A stretch of 64,000 bases of DNA from Micromonospora citrea (GCF_900090315.1 NZ_FMHZ01000002.1:5116501-5180500), one strand, 5' to 3'. Counted from the stretch's first letter, positions 24,909 through 34,307 are shown. Translations and numbers: made by a program. Notes: a model not told the origin generated them from the sequence alone.

Positions 24909-25844
24909 TTACCACTCAACCGACCCGCAGGCCCCGGGCGATGCTCCCGGCTCGATCTGCAACGTGGCGTGCTCGATCTGGAAGTCGTCGTGCAGGGCCG
25001 TCCGGGCCGCGCTGAGCACCGCGCCCACCTCCGCGCCAGGCTCGGTGGTCAGGTGGGCCGAGGCCACCTCCATCCCGGAGGTCAACGTCCAGACGTGCAG
25101 GTCGTGCACCTCGGCGACGCCGGGAACGGCGGCCAGTCGGTCGTGCACCTTGGTGACCTCGAGGTGCTCCGGGGCGGCCTGCACCAGGATGCGCAGCGCG
25201 GCGCGGCCGAGGCGCCAGGTGCGGGGCAGGATGAACGCCCCGATCGCCACGGCGACCACCGGGTCGGCCCACCACCAGTCGGTGACGGAGATCAGCAGGG
25301 CCGCGCCGATCACGCCGAGTGACCCCAGCAGGTCTCCCAGCACCTCCAGGTACGCGCCCCGCAGGTTGATGCTCTCCCTGGCGCCGGAGCGCAGCAGGGC
25401 GAAGGCCGCCACGTTGGCGAGCAGGCCGAGCACGGCCACGGCGAGCATCGGGCCGGCGAGCACCGCCGGCGGGTCGCCGAACCGGCGTACCGCCTCGACG
25501 ACCACGTAGACCGCGACGCCGGAGAGCAGCACGGCGTTGGCGAGGGCGGCCAGCACCTCCAGCCGGTAGAGCCCGAAGGTGCGCTGCGGGTCCGCGTCGG
25601 CCCGCCGGGTGGCGGTGATCGCGGCGAGCGCCATGCCGATGCCGAGCACGTCGGTGAACATGTGCCCGGCGTCGCTGAGCAGGGCCAGCGAGCCGGTGCG
25701 GAAGGCGGCTGCCGCCTCCACCACCATCAGGGCGCCGAGCAGCCCGAAGGCGGCCCAGAGCCGGCCCCGGTGGCGGTGCGCGGCGTTCGCGACCGACCCG
25801 TGGTGGTGGTCATGACCTGCGCCCACGCGCCCACCCTCCGTCAC
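24909..25844 (-). CDS. Cation diffusion facilitator metal exporter
   Basis: 311 aa, CzcD/ZitB-like. The N-terminus is His-rich (HDHHHGSVANAAHRHR). Six transmembrane helices follow. Metal-site residues lie in LSDAGHMFTDVLG (helix 2 HxxxD) and LEVLGDLLGSLG (helix 5 DxxxD-type). The C-terminal cytoplasmic ferredoxin-like domain has HDLHVWTLTSGMEV and IEHATLQIE. It should expel zinc or a related divalent cation in exchange for protons. GTG 25844 is reached from a promoter overlapping a dyad at 25871-25890, so metal-responsive control is likely. Confidence 0.93.
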   Translation of the reverse strand: MTEGGRVGAGHDHHHGSVANAAHRHRGRLWAAFGLLGALMVVEAAAAFRTGSLALLSDAGHMFTDVLGIGMALAAITATRRADADPQRTFGLYRLEVLAALANAVLLSGVAVYVVVEAVRRFGDPPAVLAGPMLAVAVLGLLANVAAFALLRSGARESINLRGAYLEVLGDLLGSLGVIGAALLISVTDWWWADPVVAVAIGAFILPRTWRLGRAALRILVQAAPEHLEVTKVHDRLAAVPGVAEVHDLHVWTLTSGMEVASAHLTTEPGAEVGAVLSAARTALHDDFQIEHATLQIEPGASPGACGSVEW

Positions 25845-25862
25845 TCGTCCGGATCCGCGTCC

Positions 25863-25891
25863 AAACTATGCTCACATCGCAATATGTGCAA
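25863..25891 (-). promoter_or_regulatory. Promoter with overlapping dyad for the metal exporter
   Basis: Minus strand: TTGCAC (25886-25891), 17 bp, TAGTTT (25863-25868). The spacer holds CACAT-N6-ATGTG, an AT-rich inverted repeat resembling ArsR/SmtB-family operators. The regulator gene is not adjacent. Confidence 0.6.
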
Positions 25892-25915
25892 GTGACTGGC
25901 CGGCCGGCCGACCCC

Positions 25916-28033
25916 TCAGCCGACCGGGTCGACGGTGGTCAGCCGCTGGGTGGCCCGGGACAGCGCGACGTAGAGCGTCCGCACGCCGGAGCCCGGGTCC
26001 GCCCGGATCTCGCCCGGCGCGACGAGGACCACCCCGTCGTACTCCATGCCCTTGGCCTCCAGGCTGGTCACCACCTGCAGGCGCGGCGCCCCCAGCCCGC
26101 CCAGCCACCCCGCCACCTCGTCCTGGCGGGGCACCGGGGTGATCACGCCGACCGTGCCCTCCACCTCGGCGAGCAGCGCCGTGGCCGCCTCCACCACCGC
26201 GGTCTCCAGCTCCGCCGCCGGCACCACCAGTTCGACCGGGTGGACGCCGGTGGAGCGCACGGCGGTGGGCAGCGGCAGGTCGGGGTGCAGCCGGCGGATC
26301 TCGGCCGCCGCCACCGCGAAGATCTCCGCCGAGTTGCGGTAGTTGGTGGTCAGGGTGAAGTGGTGCCGCCTGCGCCGGCCCAGCGCCTGGTCCCGGGCCC
26401 GGGCCAGCTCGTCGGGATCCCCGGTCCACGCCGTCTGCGCCGGGTCGCCCACCACCGTCCACGAGGCCAGCCGCCCGCGCCGGCCCACCATGCGCCACTG
26501 CATTGGTGAGACGTCCTGCGACTCGTCGACCACCACGTGCGCGTACTCCCGGTAGTCCTCGGGGCGCTGCCGGGCCGCCTCGCGGGCGGCGCGCTGCCGG
26601 TCGGCGTGGGTGCTCAGCTCGCGGACCCCCCCGGCCAGCTGGAACGGGTCGCGCCTCGGCCGGGCCGGCTTCATCGGCTTGCCGAGCAGCGCGTCCAGCT
26701 CGTCCAGCAGCGCGATGTCGGCGACCGTCAGCCCGGCGGAGTCCAGGCTCCGGTACGCGTCGCCCAGCAGCCGGATCTCCGCCCCGGAGAGGATCCCACC
26801 GGCGTACCGGCGCAGCCGGTCCGGGCGGGCCAGCCAGCCCAGCACGTGCCGCGGGTGCAGCCGCGGCCACCACGCCTTGAGGAACTCCCGGAACTCCGGC
26901 CGCTCGATGATCTCGTCCTCGAACGCGCGCTGTTCCGGCAGCCGGCCGATGCCCAGCCGGCGGGCCTGCGCCCAGAGCGCGGCGAGGACGCCGTCGAAGC
27001 CGGCGCGGCGCACCTCGTTGCGGCGGGCGCCCCGGGGCATCGCCCGGTCCCGGACGGCGTCCAGCTCGCGGCGGTCCAGCCGGAGCAGCTCGCCCCGGTA
27101 GAGCAGGCGCAGCTCGCCCGGCCCGCCCGGCACCGCGTCGCGGGCGGCCCGCTCCAGCACCCGGCGCATCCGCAGCGACCCCTTGACCGCCGCCACGGCC
27201 GGCGGGTCCGTCCGGGTCGCGCTCATCCCCGGGAAGAGGGTGCCCAGCGAGTGGAGGGTGGCGGTGTCCTCGCCGAGCGAGGGCAGCACCGAGGCGATGT
27301 ACTCGACGAACACCGAGGACGGGCCGACCACGAGGATGCCGCCGCCGGCGTACCGGCTGCGGTCGGAATAGAGCAGGTACGCGGCCCGGTGCAGGGCCAC
27401 CGCCGTCTTGCCGGTGCCCGGGCCGCCCGACACGATCGTCACGCCCGAGCCGGGGGAGCGGATCGCCTCGTCCTGCTCGCGCTGGATGGTGGCGACGATG
27501 TCCCGCATGCCCCGGCCGGTGGCCTTCGAGAGCGTGGCGAGCAGCGCGCCGTCGCCCACCACCGCCATGTCGGCGGGTGCGGCGGCCGGATCGAGCAGGT
27601 CGTCCTCGATCCGGGTGACCCGCTCGCCGGAGGACTGGATCGTCCGCCGCCGCACCACGCCCAGCGGCTGCGCCGGGGTGGCCTGGTAGAAGGCGGCGGC
27701 GGCGGGCGCCCGCCAGTCGACCACCAGGGTCGTCGCGTCCTCGTCCCGGATGCCGAGCCGCCCGACGTGCAGCACCTGCCGGTCGCGCAGGTCCAGCCGA
27801 CCGAAGACCAGCCCCTCGTGCTCGGCGTCCAGCACGTGCCGCCGCTGCGCGGCGTGGAACACCATCGCGTCCCGCTCGACCAGCGCGCCGAAGTTGCCCA
27901 CCCGGGCGAGCCGGTAGCCCTCCTTCTCGGCGCGCACCGCCGACCGGCGCAGCTCGGCCAGCCGGGCGTACACCCGGTCGAGGTGCCGCTGCTCGACGGC
28001 GGTCTCCTGCGCCAGGGTGGTCTGGTCGCTCAA
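25916..28033 (-). CDS. HelD-like (class II) superfamily 1 helicase
   Basis: 705 aa, UvrD-like ATPase of the HelD/HelR group that removes stalled RNA polymerase. The N-terminal ~70 residues form a coiled coil (VEQRHLDRVYARLAELRRS) as in the secondary-channel arm. Motor motifs: Walker A SGGPGTGKTAVALH, Walker B HVVVDESQDVSPMQW, motif III VVGDPAQTAW, motif IV TTNYRNSAEI, motif VI YVALSRATQRL. The TTG start at 28033 is supported by AGGAGG eight bases upstream; no better start exists. Some actinobacterial members give rifamycin resistance; whether this one does cannot be told. Confidence 0.9.
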   Translation of the reverse strand: MSDQTTLAQETAVEQRHLDRVYARLAELRRSAVRAEKEGYRLARVGNFGALVERDAMVFHAAQRRHVLDAEHEGLVFGRLDLRDRQVLHVGRLGIRDEDATTLVVDWRAPAAAAFYQATPAQPLGVVRRRTIQSSGERVTRIEDDLLDPAAAPADMAVVGDGALLATLSKATGRGMRDIVATIQREQDEAIRSPGSGVTIVSGGPGTGKTAVALHRAAYLLYSDRSRYAGGGILVVGPSSVFVEYIASVLPSLGEDTATLHSLGTLFPGMSATRTDPPAVAAVKGSLRMRRVLERAARDAVPGGPGELRLLYRGELLRLDRRELDAVRDRAMPRGARRNEVRRAGFDGVLAALWAQARRLGIGRLPEQRAFEDEIIERPEFREFLKAWWPRLHPRHVLGWLARPDRLRRYAGGILSGAEIRLLGDAYRSLDSAGLTVADIALLDELDALLGKPMKPARPRRDPFQLAGGVRELSTHADRQRAAREAARQRPEDYREYAHVVVDESQDVSPMQWRMVGRRGRLASWTVVGDPAQTAWTGDPDELARARDQALGRRRRHHFTLTTNYRNSAEIFAVAAAEIRRLHPDLPLPTAVRSTGVHPVELVVPAAELETAVVEAATALLAEVEGTVGVITPVPRQDEVAGWLGGLGAPRLQVVTSLEAKGMEYDGVVLVAPGEIRADPGSGVRTLYVALSRATQRLTTVDPVG

Positions 28034-28088
28034 CGGTCGCTCCTCCTGACGTCGGCGGCGGGCGGCGCGAACCGCGCGAACCGCGCCA

Positions 28089-28107
28089 GGCCAACCGCAA
28101 GAGGGTA
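28089..28107 (-). promoter_or_regulatory. Weak rifamycin-associated-element-like motif
   Basis: Upstream of the HelD-like gene the minus strand reads CTCTTGCGGTTGGCC. The published RAE core is CTTGCGGCAAGGCC, so the match is CTTGCGG plus GGCC with a one-base-shorter middle. Position (56 nt before the start) is right but the match is partial. Confidence 0.25.
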
Positions 28108-28183
28108 CGGCTCCCGCGCAACCGGCCGCGCCCGAGGTGCGAGGAAACCCCTGCCCGGCGGTCCGGTGCGGGCCGACTACCGG

Positions 28184-29113
28184 TCAGCCGTTCGGGGCCG
28201 TCGCGGGCGTGGGGGCCCCGGCGAGTACCCGGCCGAGCACGCCGCCGAGCGCGGCGTTGACCTCGTCGGGGCGCTCCATCATCAGCATGTGCCCGGCACC
28301 CGGGCAGACGGTCAGTTCGGTGGCCGGCAGCGCGCCGGCGATCGACTCGGCGCAGGGCGGCGGGGTGAGCCGGTCCCGGTCGCCGACCAGCGCGGCGGCC
28401 GGCAGGTGGGCGAGCCGGGCGAGGGTGTCCAGGCGGTGCTGCGTCCCGATCGAGGCGCGGAACCCGCCGATGGAGCGCAGCGAGGCGCGGGCCACCGCCG
28501 AGGTGACCAGCCGGATGTCGTGCGGGTCGCAGCGGTCGCCGAAGAGCATCCAGCGGATGCTGGGGCGCAGGGCGCGCAACAGTGCCCGGGGCGGCCGCCA
28601 GGACCCGCAGCGGGCCAGCACGCCGGCCCCGGTGGTCTCGGCCAGCCGGATCAGGCGGGCGATCCGGGGCGAGAGGCCGTAGGCGGTGTGCGTGTGTCCC
28701 TCGGCCGTGGTGGAGACGAAGACCAGCCCGGCGGCGCGGGCCGCGAAGTGCTCGGGGTGCCGGTGCGCGTACTCCATGATCGTCATGCCGCCCATCGAGT
28801 GGCCCGCGAGCACCACCCGGCCAGTCGGGGCCACCTCGTCGAGCACCGCGGCGAGGTCGTCGCCGAGCTGGGCGAGGGTGGCGGTGGGCAGTGCCATGCA
28901 GCTCGACCTGCCGTGCCCGCGGGCGTCGTACGCCACCACCCGCACCGCGCCGTCGAAGCGTTCCCGCAGGTCGGCGAGCTGCTTGTGCCAGGCCCGCCCG
29001 TCGAGCGTCCAGCCGTGCAGCAGCACCACGGTGACCTCGGCGTCCGCCGGCCCGGTCGCCTCGACGTGCAGGCGTACGTCGTCGGGAAGACGTACCTCGA
29101 CGTGTTCCGGCAT
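28184..29113 (-). CDS. Alpha/beta-fold hydrolase
   Basis: 309 aa. Oxyanion-hole segment LLHGWTLDGRAW, nucleophile elbow AGHSMGGM (Ser), acid probably in LVGDRDRLTP, and catalytic His in CPGAGHMLMMERPDEV. Soluble; substrate unknown. ATG 29113 follows GGGGAGG. Lies alone, divergent from the carbonic anhydrase gene. Confidence 0.88.
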   Translation of the reverse strand: MPEHVEVRLPDDVRLHVEATGPADAEVTVVLLHGWTLDGRAWHKQLADLRERFDGAVRVVAYDARGHGRSSCMALPTATLAQLGDDLAAVLDEVAPTGRVVLAGHSMGGMTIMEYAHRHPEHFAARAAGLVFVSTTAEGHTHTAYGLSPRIARLIRLAETTGAGVLARCGSWRPPRALLRALRPSIRWMLFGDRCDPHDIRLVTSAVARASLRSIGGFRASIGTQHRLDTLARLAHLPAAALVGDRDRLTPPPCAESIAGALPATELTVCPGAGHMLMMERPDEVNAALGGVLGRVLAGAPTPATAPNG

Positions 29114-29260
29114 CGCCACCTCCCCAGGCCGCGCTGGTCCGCAACACCGGGGATACCCGGTGGTAACACCGGCTACCCCCCATGACACCACGCCAACCGT
29201 GCCGGTGAGAAGATTCGCAACCCGCGTCCGCGCGCGGCCCCGGCCCGCCAAGCTGGGGGC

Positions 29261-29890
29261 ATGGGGTCGCCGCAGGCACGACCGGGCGGACGCGCGGCCG
29301 GCGGCACGCCCCGCGCCGCGCTGGCGGAGCTGCTCGCCGGCAACCGCCGGTTCGTCAGCGGCCAGCCGGTCCACGGCCACGACGTCACCGCCGCCGCGGC
29401 GGCGGCCTCCGGCGACCAGCAGCCGTACGCGGTGCTGCTGGGCTGCATCGACTCGCGGGTGCCCCTGGAAGCGATCTTCGACCAGACCTTCGGCTCGATC
29501 TGCGTGATCCGCACCGGCGGGCACGTGCTCGACCGGGCGGTCCTCGGCTCCATCGAGTACGTGGTCGGCCAGCTGGGCGTACCGCTGGTGATGGTGCTCG
29601 GGCACGAGCGGTGCGGCGCGGTCGCCTCGGCGGTGGACGCGTTGCGCGCCGGTCGGACGCCGGGCGGCGCGCTGGCGCACCTGATCGACCAGATCGCCCC
29701 GGCGGTGACCGAGGCGGGCGTCGACGACCCCCGGGCGCACCCGATGGCGATCCGGCGGCACGTGCTGCGGACGGTGGCCACGCTGCGCGCCGACGAGGCG
29801 CTCGCCGGACCGGTCGCCGCCGGTCGGCTGGCGGTGGTCGGCGCCCTCTACGACCTGGCCACCGGCGAGGTCACCCTGCTGCCGGAGTGA
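29261..29890 (+). CDS. Beta-class carbonic anhydrase
   Basis: 209 aa. Interconverts CO2 and bicarbonate. Zinc ligands Cys62 (CIDSR, with Asp64-Arg66 dyad), His115 and Cys118 (LGHERCGAV) are all present. Cytoplasmic and of normal length. The transcript ends at the hairpin at 29997-30033. Bicarbonate supply would suit the carboxylase of the nearby fatty acid cluster, but no operon link exists. Confidence 0.95.
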   Translation: MGSPQARPGGRAAGGTPRAALAELLAGNRRFVSGQPVHGHDVTAAAAAASGDQQPYAVLLGCIDSRVPLEAIFDQTFGSICVIRTGGHVLDRAVLGSIEYVVGQLGVPLVMVLGHERCGAVASAVDALRAGRTPGGALAHLIDQIAPAVTEAGVDDPRAHPMAIRRHVLRTVATLRADEALAGPVAAGRLAVVGALYDLATGEVTLLPE

Positions 29891-29996
29891 AGAAGGGCGC
29901 CCGCCGGCCCTGCGAGGCTCAGCCGCACGTCGGCCCGGCGAGGCGCTCCGTGCGATCGCGGGGCCGGGCGGCGACGCCCGTCGGCGCCGGAGACGC

Positions 29997-30033
29997 GGAA
30001 CCGCCCGTCGGGATCGTCCCGACGGGCGGTTCC
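29997..30033. terminator. Strong bidirectional terminator
   Basis: Perfect 17-bp stem (29997-30013 with 30017-30033) and 3-nt loop between convergent genes. Confidence 0.85.
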
Positions 30034-30054
30034 GGTGTCGCGGAGGGAGAGCGC

Positions 30055-30384
30055 TCAGCCCTCGAAGACGCCGGCCTCGACCAGGCGCTTCTCGGTGGCG
30101 TCCCAGCCGTCGCCCGGGTGGGTGGCGTTCAGGGTGTTGAGCTCGGCCCGGATCTTGGCGGCGTGGCCGGCGGCGGCCAGCACCCGGATCTCCTCGACGA
30201 ACGCCTCGGAGTCGGTGCGCAGGTGCGCGGTCTTGCCGTTGGTCAGGTTCCGCACGTAGGCGTGCTTGCCGCCGTTGAGCGGGATGAGGTACTTGAACTC
30301 GCCCAGCACGCTGAGGGCGCCACCCTGGCCAGCCTGGCCGGCCCGGACTGACGCGCGCGCGGTCTTAGAGGTGTTGCTCGCCAC
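30055..30384 (-). CDS. Small conserved actinobacterial protein, unknown
   Basis: 109 aa. A basic, Ser/Ala-rich N-terminus is followed by [22 protein letters not shown] and a helical C-terminal half ending in [20 protein letters not shown]. No named domain recognised. GTG 30384 has AAGGAG at good spacing. The conserved-looking aromatic and charged pattern suggests a real, ordered protein. Confidence 0.72.
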   Translation of the reverse strand: MASNTSKTARASVRAGQAGQGGALSVLGEFKYLIPLNGGKHAYVRNLTNGKTAHLRTDSEAFVEEIRVLAAAGHAAKIRAELNTLNATHPGDGWDATEKRLVEAGVFEG

Positions 30385-30691
30385 GGAGGTACTCCTTGCA
30401 AGACGTACGGGAGGACGGAACGTCCGGGGGCTGTGCGGGCGGCACCTGGTGGAGTGGGCCCGCGGAAGATGTGCGCGGCACAGGCCGCCGATGGAACTGT
30501 ACACGACCACGATCCCTGGCTGGTCATCGCGTCCGTGCGAGTCAACGGCGGTCACCCGTCCGACTATTCCGTCGGCGAATTTTCCGATTCCCTGGCGCAC
30601 CATCCGTCACAGCAGTCATCATGTGTTGCAGAAGACACCCGGTTGATCGAGGTCGTAGGGGAAGACGCACCTCGCTCTCCGGGAGGTCACC
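30385..30691. other. 307-bp divergent intergenic region
   Basis: Lies between two divergent genes. The right half (about 30560-30640) is locally AT-richer and probably holds the DUF3145 promoter. No RNA or repeat recognised. Confidence 0.35.
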
Positions 30692-31183
30692 GTGCCAACG
30701 CGTGGCGTCGTATACGTCCACTCGACCCCGCTCGCCGTGTGCTCACACGTCGAGTGGGCGATCGCGCGCGTCCTCGCCGCGCCGGTCAACCTGCAGTGGA
30801 CGGCTCAGCCCGTCGACCCCGGCGCCCGCCGGGCCGAGTGCGGGTGGACCGGTCGCCCGGGGACGGGCGCCGAGCTGGCTGCTGCCCTCCGGCAGTGGCC
30901 CATGATCCGTTTCGAGGTCACCGAGGAGCCGAGCCCCGGCGCCGACGGTGAGCGCTTCATGTACGTCCCGGGGCGCGGCCTGTTCCGAGCGACCGTCGGC
31001 GCGGCCGGCGACATCCAGCTCGGCGAGGACCGGCTGCGCAGCCTGATGGCGGGCGCGCGGGCGCCGGAGGCGCTCGCACACGCGCTCGACAAGGCGCTCG
31101 GCACCGCCTGGGACGCCGAGCTGGAGCCCTACCGGTACGCCGGCGACGGCGCGCCGGTGACTCTGCTCACCCGGGTCGGCTGA
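30692..31183 (+). CDS. DUF3145 family protein
   Basis: 163 aa. The N-terminus TRGVVYVHSTPLAVCSHVEWA is the hallmark of DUF3145, an actinobacteria-only family often found near fatty-acid synthesis genes. Function unknown. GTG 30692 follows GGGAGGTCACC. Soluble, no transmembrane segment. Confidence 0.85.
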   Translation: MPTRGVVYVHSTPLAVCSHVEWAIARVLAAPVNLQWTAQPVDPGARRAECGWTGRPGTGAELAAALRQWPMIRFEVTEEPSPGADGERFMYVPGRGLFRATVGAAGDIQLGEDRLRSLMAGARAPEALAHALDKALGTAWDAELEPYRYAGDGAPVTLLTRVG

Positions 31184-31257
31184 CGCCCACGTCGGGAGCG
31201 CCCCCGGCCCGGCGCGGGCAGAGGTCAAGTTGCCCCGATAAGGGGTGAACTGGTGGG

Positions 31258-32994
31258 ATGGGCCGCGTGTCGACTACCCCGCGACGTGCCGGCGTCGCGC
31301 TCGCCGTCCTGACCGCGCTGCTCGTCTCCGGGTGCACCGGGCCGACCGAGCGCCGCCCCGAGCCGGCGCCGACGAGTCCCGCCGCGCCGGCCGCCCCGAC
31401 GCCGGGCGCGAGCGCCCCCGCCGGCGAGCCGGCCGCGCGGGCCGCCGCCCTGGTCGGCACGCTCGCCGACGAGGACCTGGTCGGTCAGGTGCTGATGCCC
31501 TACGCCTACGGCGACGCGGCCACCCGGGTCTCGGCCGGCTCCAAGGCCGGCAACCAGGCGCTGGCCGGGGTGGACACCCCCGCCGAGATGATCGCGAAGT
31601 ACCGGCTCGGCGGGCTGATCCTGGTCGGCTTCAGCGCCGACGACCCCACCAAGGGCAACCAGGAGACGACCAACGTCGACAACCCGAAGCAGGTCCGCGA
31701 GCTCACCACCGGCCTGCGGGAGGCCGCCGGTCGGCTGCCCGCCGGTCAGGCCCCGTTCCTGATCGGCACCGACCAGGAGTACGGCGTGGTCACCCGGATC
31801 ACCGACGGGGTGACCCTGCTGCCCAGCGCCCTCGCCGCCGGCGCGGCCGGCAAGCCCGAGCTGACCGAGGCCGCGTGGCGGGCCGCCGGCGCCGAACTCG
31901 CCGCGATGGGCGTCAACCTGGACTTCGCGCCGGTCGCCGACGTGCTCGCCACCCGCAGCACCGTGATCGGCTCCCGGTCGTACGGCGCGGACCCGAAGGC
32001 GGCGGCGGCGCAGGTGGCCGGCGCGGTCCGGGGGCTGCAGGCGGCGGGCGTCGCGGCCACCGTCAAGCACTTCCCCGGCCACGGGCACAGCGCCGCCGAC
32101 TCGCACAAGGACCTGCCGGTGCTCGGCCAGTCCCGCAAGGCGCTGGAGACCGACGCCTGGCCGCCCTTCTCCGCCGGCATCGACGCCGGCGCGATGGCCG
32201 TCATGTCCGCCCACCTCGACGCGCGGTCGGTGGACCCGGGCACCGCGGCGACCTTCTCGCACAAGCTGCTCACCGACGTGCTCCGCGGCCAGCTCGGCTT
32301 CCAGGGCGTGGTGATCACCGACGGGATGAACATGCCGCCGGCGAAGCGCTGGTCGCCGGGGGAGGCGGCGGTGCGCGCCCTGAAGGCGGGCAACGACCTG
32401 ATCCTGATGCCGCCGCACGTCGGTCAGGCGTACGACGGGCTGCTCGCCGCGCTCCGCGACGGCTCGCTGCCCCGGGCCCGCCTCGTCGACGCGGCCACCC
32501 GGGTGCTGACGATGAAGTTCAAGCTCGCCGACCGGCCCGCGCCCGAGCTGTCCACGCTGGGCGACCCGGCGCACCGGAAGGCGGCGGAGGACCTGGCCGC
32601 GGCGGCCGTGACCATGCTCCGGGGCTCCTGCGGCGGCGCGGTGCGGGGCCCGGTGACCGTCACGTCCTCCGGCGGGCGGGACCACACCCGGGCGGCGCTG
32701 ACCGAGGCGCTCACCGCCGCCGGGGTGAAGGTGGTGCCCAGCGGCGGCACGGTGGTGCACCTGGTCGGGTACGGCGACGGGGCCGGTGACCTGCGCGCCG
32801 ACGCCGCCGTCACGGTCGCCATGGACACCCCGTACGTGCTGGCGAAGGCGAAGTCGCCGACCCTGCTGGCCACGTACTCCTCCAGCCGGGCGTCGATGAC
32901 CGCCCTCGCCGGGGTGCTGGCCGGCAAGGCGCGGCCGGGCGGCCGGTCCCCGGTGCCGGTGCCCGGCCTGCCCGCCACGACCTGCGCCGACTGA
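31258..32994 (+). CDS. Lipoprotein GH3 beta-N-acetylglucosaminidase (NagZ-like)
   Basis: 578 aa. The signal ends in a lipobox (LLVSGC), followed by a Pro/Ala linker (about 28-60), then a GH3 TIM barrel with VKHFPGHGHSAADSHKDLP, the His/Asp loop that defines NagZ-type enzymes, and the nucleophile Asp in VITDGMNM. The C-terminal part (from about 430) is an alpha/beta sandwich-like domain. It likely trims GlcNAc from muropeptides or chitin-like sugars at the membrane surface. The ATG at 31258 or GTG at 31267 may be used. Confidence 0.92.
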   Translation: MGRVSTTPRRAGVALAVLTALLVSGCTGPTERRPEPAPTSPAAPAAPTPGASAPAGEPAARAAALVGTLADEDLVGQVLMPYAYGDAATRVSAGSKAGNQALAGVDTPAEMIAKYRLGGLILVGFSADDPTKGNQETTNVDNPKQVRELTTGLREAAGRLPAGQAPFLIGTDQEYGVVTRITDGVTLLPSALAAGAAGKPELTEAAWRAAGAELAAMGVNLDFAPVADVLATRSTVIGSRSYGADPKAAAAQVAGAVRGLQAAGVAATVKHFPGHGHSAADSHKDLPVLGQSRKALETDAWPPFSAGIDAGAMAVMSAHLDARSVDPGTAATFSHKLLTDVLRGQLGFQGVVITDGMNMPPAKRWSPGEAAVRALKAGNDLILMPPHVGQAYDGLLAALRDGSLPRARLVDAATRVLTMKFKLADRPAPELSTLGDPAHRKAAEDLAAAAVTMLRGSCGGAVRGPVTVTSSGGRDHTRAALTEALTAAGVKVVPSGGTVVHLVGYGDGAGDLRADAAVTVAMDTPYVLAKAKSPTLLATYSSSRASMTALAGVLAGKARPGGRSPVPVPGLPATTCAD

Positions 32995-33080
32995 CCGGGT
33001 CGGCCGCGTCCAGGATGCCGGCGCGCAGCCGCCGGCGACCCCGGCCACGCGCCGCACCCGGCGGAACCCGAGGCCGCCGG

Positions 33081-33992
33081 TCAGACCTGGGCCGCCGCGC
33101 GCAGGGCGGCGACCAGCCACTCCACCGCCGGAACCGCGGGCGGGAACGGTGGCCGCCGGTTGAGTACGCCGATGAGCTGCCAGTACCGCTCCACCCGTCG
33201 GTCGGTGAACGCCTCGATGTCGTCCGCGAGCGCCAGCCGCTCGCGCCGGGACAGCCCCGGATCGACCATCTCGTCGAGCACGGCCCGCGCCCGCGCCGAA
33301 TCCGGCGCGATGCCGGCATCGAGCGCGGCGCGCGCCGACTCGATCGAGGACAGCGGCTGTGGGGGCGGGGTGGCGGCGCCCTCGGCGCCGGCGACCGCCA
33401 TCGCGCGGACCCGTTGGCGGAAGGCCGGGTCGGCGACCAGTTCGGCCAGCTCGACCCAGGCGTCCACCTCCTCGTCGGTGGGCTCGTCCGGCAGGTCGGC
33501 CGGGAGCGTCCGCATCGCCCGGGCCAGCCCCTCGCCCTCGGGGCCGGGCTCGACGCCGGCGAACACCTCGGCGACGAAGTCGTCGATGATCTGCTGCCGC
33601 TCCCGGGCGGAGAGGCGGGCCAGGTCGTTCATCAGTCTCAACTCCTCGGTCGTGCTGCCACGTCGGGCGACCGACCGCAGCACCGCCCGGCGCAGGCGCA
33701 GCGCCCGGATCTCCGCGTCCAGGGCGCTGACGTGCGCCCGCGCCACCTCCCGGACGCTCGTCCGCCGGTGCAGGACGCGGCGGACGTCGTCCAGGCCGAT
33801 GCCCAGCTCCCGCAGGCTGCGCACGAGGTCCAGCCGGGCCACGGCCGCCGCGTCGTAGAGCCGGTAGCCGCCGGCGGACCGGGCCGTCGGTGGCAGCAGG
33901 TCGAGGTCGGACCAGAAGCGGATGGTCCGGACCGACAGGCCGGTCCGCCGGGCGAGCTGCCCGATGGTGAACAGTTCGGTGCGGTCGTCCAC
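33081..33992 (-). CDS. MerR-family transcriptional regulator
   Basis: 303 aa. Winged-helix N-terminus (FTIGQLARRTGLSVRTIRFW, then GGYRLYDAAAVARL) and a coiled-coil to about residue 110. The C-terminal ~190 residues are helical and acidic, unlike any effector domain I can name; RERQQIIDDFVAEVF is a landmark shared with TipA-like regulators of actinomycetes. GTG 33992 follows GGGAGG and is transcribed from a MerR-style promoter, so it should autoregulate. Divergent from a small unknown gene. Confidence 0.87.
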   Translation of the reverse strand: MDDRTELFTIGQLARRTGLSVRTIRFWSDLDLLPPTARSAGGYRLYDAAAVARLDLVRSLRELGIGLDDVRRVLHRRTSVREVARAHVSALDAEIRALRLRRAVLRSVARRGSTTEELRLMNDLARLSARERQQIIDDFVAEVFAGVEPGPEGEGLARAMRTLPADLPDEPTDEEVDAWVELAELVADPAFRQRVRAMAVAGAEGAATPPPQPLSSIESARAALDAGIAPDSARARAVLDEMVDPGLSRRERLALADDIEAFTDRRVERYWQLIGVLNRRPPFPPAVPAVEWLVAALRAAAQV

Positions 33993-33999
33993 GACGAAG

Positions 34000-34030
34000 A
34001 GCCTCCCGTCTCCAGCCGCTGGAGAGTCAA
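34000..34030 (-). promoter_or_regulatory. MerR-type promoter/operator (19-bp spacer dyad)
   Basis: Minus strand TTGACT (34025-34030), 19-bp spacer, GAGGCT (34000-34005). The spacer contains the perfect dyad CTCCAGCCGCTGGAG (34010-34024, plus strand). Same layout as 8997-9027 but a different dyad sequence. Confidence 0.75.
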
Positions 34031-34081
34031 CCCGGAAATCCGGATGGCGTCCGCCCGCCGCGCCTGGCACCCTCTGCGGAC

Positions 34082-34300
34082 ATGGGAACGGCACAGGGTT
34101 TCGCGTACGTCGAACGGTCGGACGGCACGGTGGTGATCACCCACAACGGGCGGGCGGCGGGCACGCTGCGCGGCGGCCGGGCGGCGGAGTTCCTCGCCGA
34201 GGTCGACGACGATCCGCAGCTCGTGATGGCCCGGTGGACCGGCAACTACCGTCGGGGCAACGAGCGGGCCGCCCGCCAGCACCCGCGCAACCGGGGCTGA
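34082..34300 (+). CDS. Small unknown protein
   Basis: 72 aa. FAYVERSDGTVVITHNGRAAGTLRG and LVMARWTGNYRRGNERAA suggest a small beta-rich, basic protein; no domain recognised. It starts next to the divergent MerR promoter, so it is a candidate target of that regulator. No strong RBS; GC3 bias supports coding. Confidence 0.6.
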   Translation: MGTAQGFAYVERSDGTVVITHNGRAAGTLRGGRAAEFLAEVDDDPQLVMARWTGNYRRGNERAARQHPRNRG

Positions 34301-34307
34301 GCGACGC

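Noticed and set aside
24680..24919. Small minus-strand gene upstream of the cell-wall protein
   Set aside because: The interval is a structured riboswitch leader.
30433..30951. Alternative plus-strand gene upstream of DUF3145
   Set aside because: It is out of frame with the conserved DUF3145 start and has low-quality composition.
31241..31258. GGGGTGA before the GH3 gene as a regulon site
   Set aside because: No TCACCC arm follows; more likely part of the leader.
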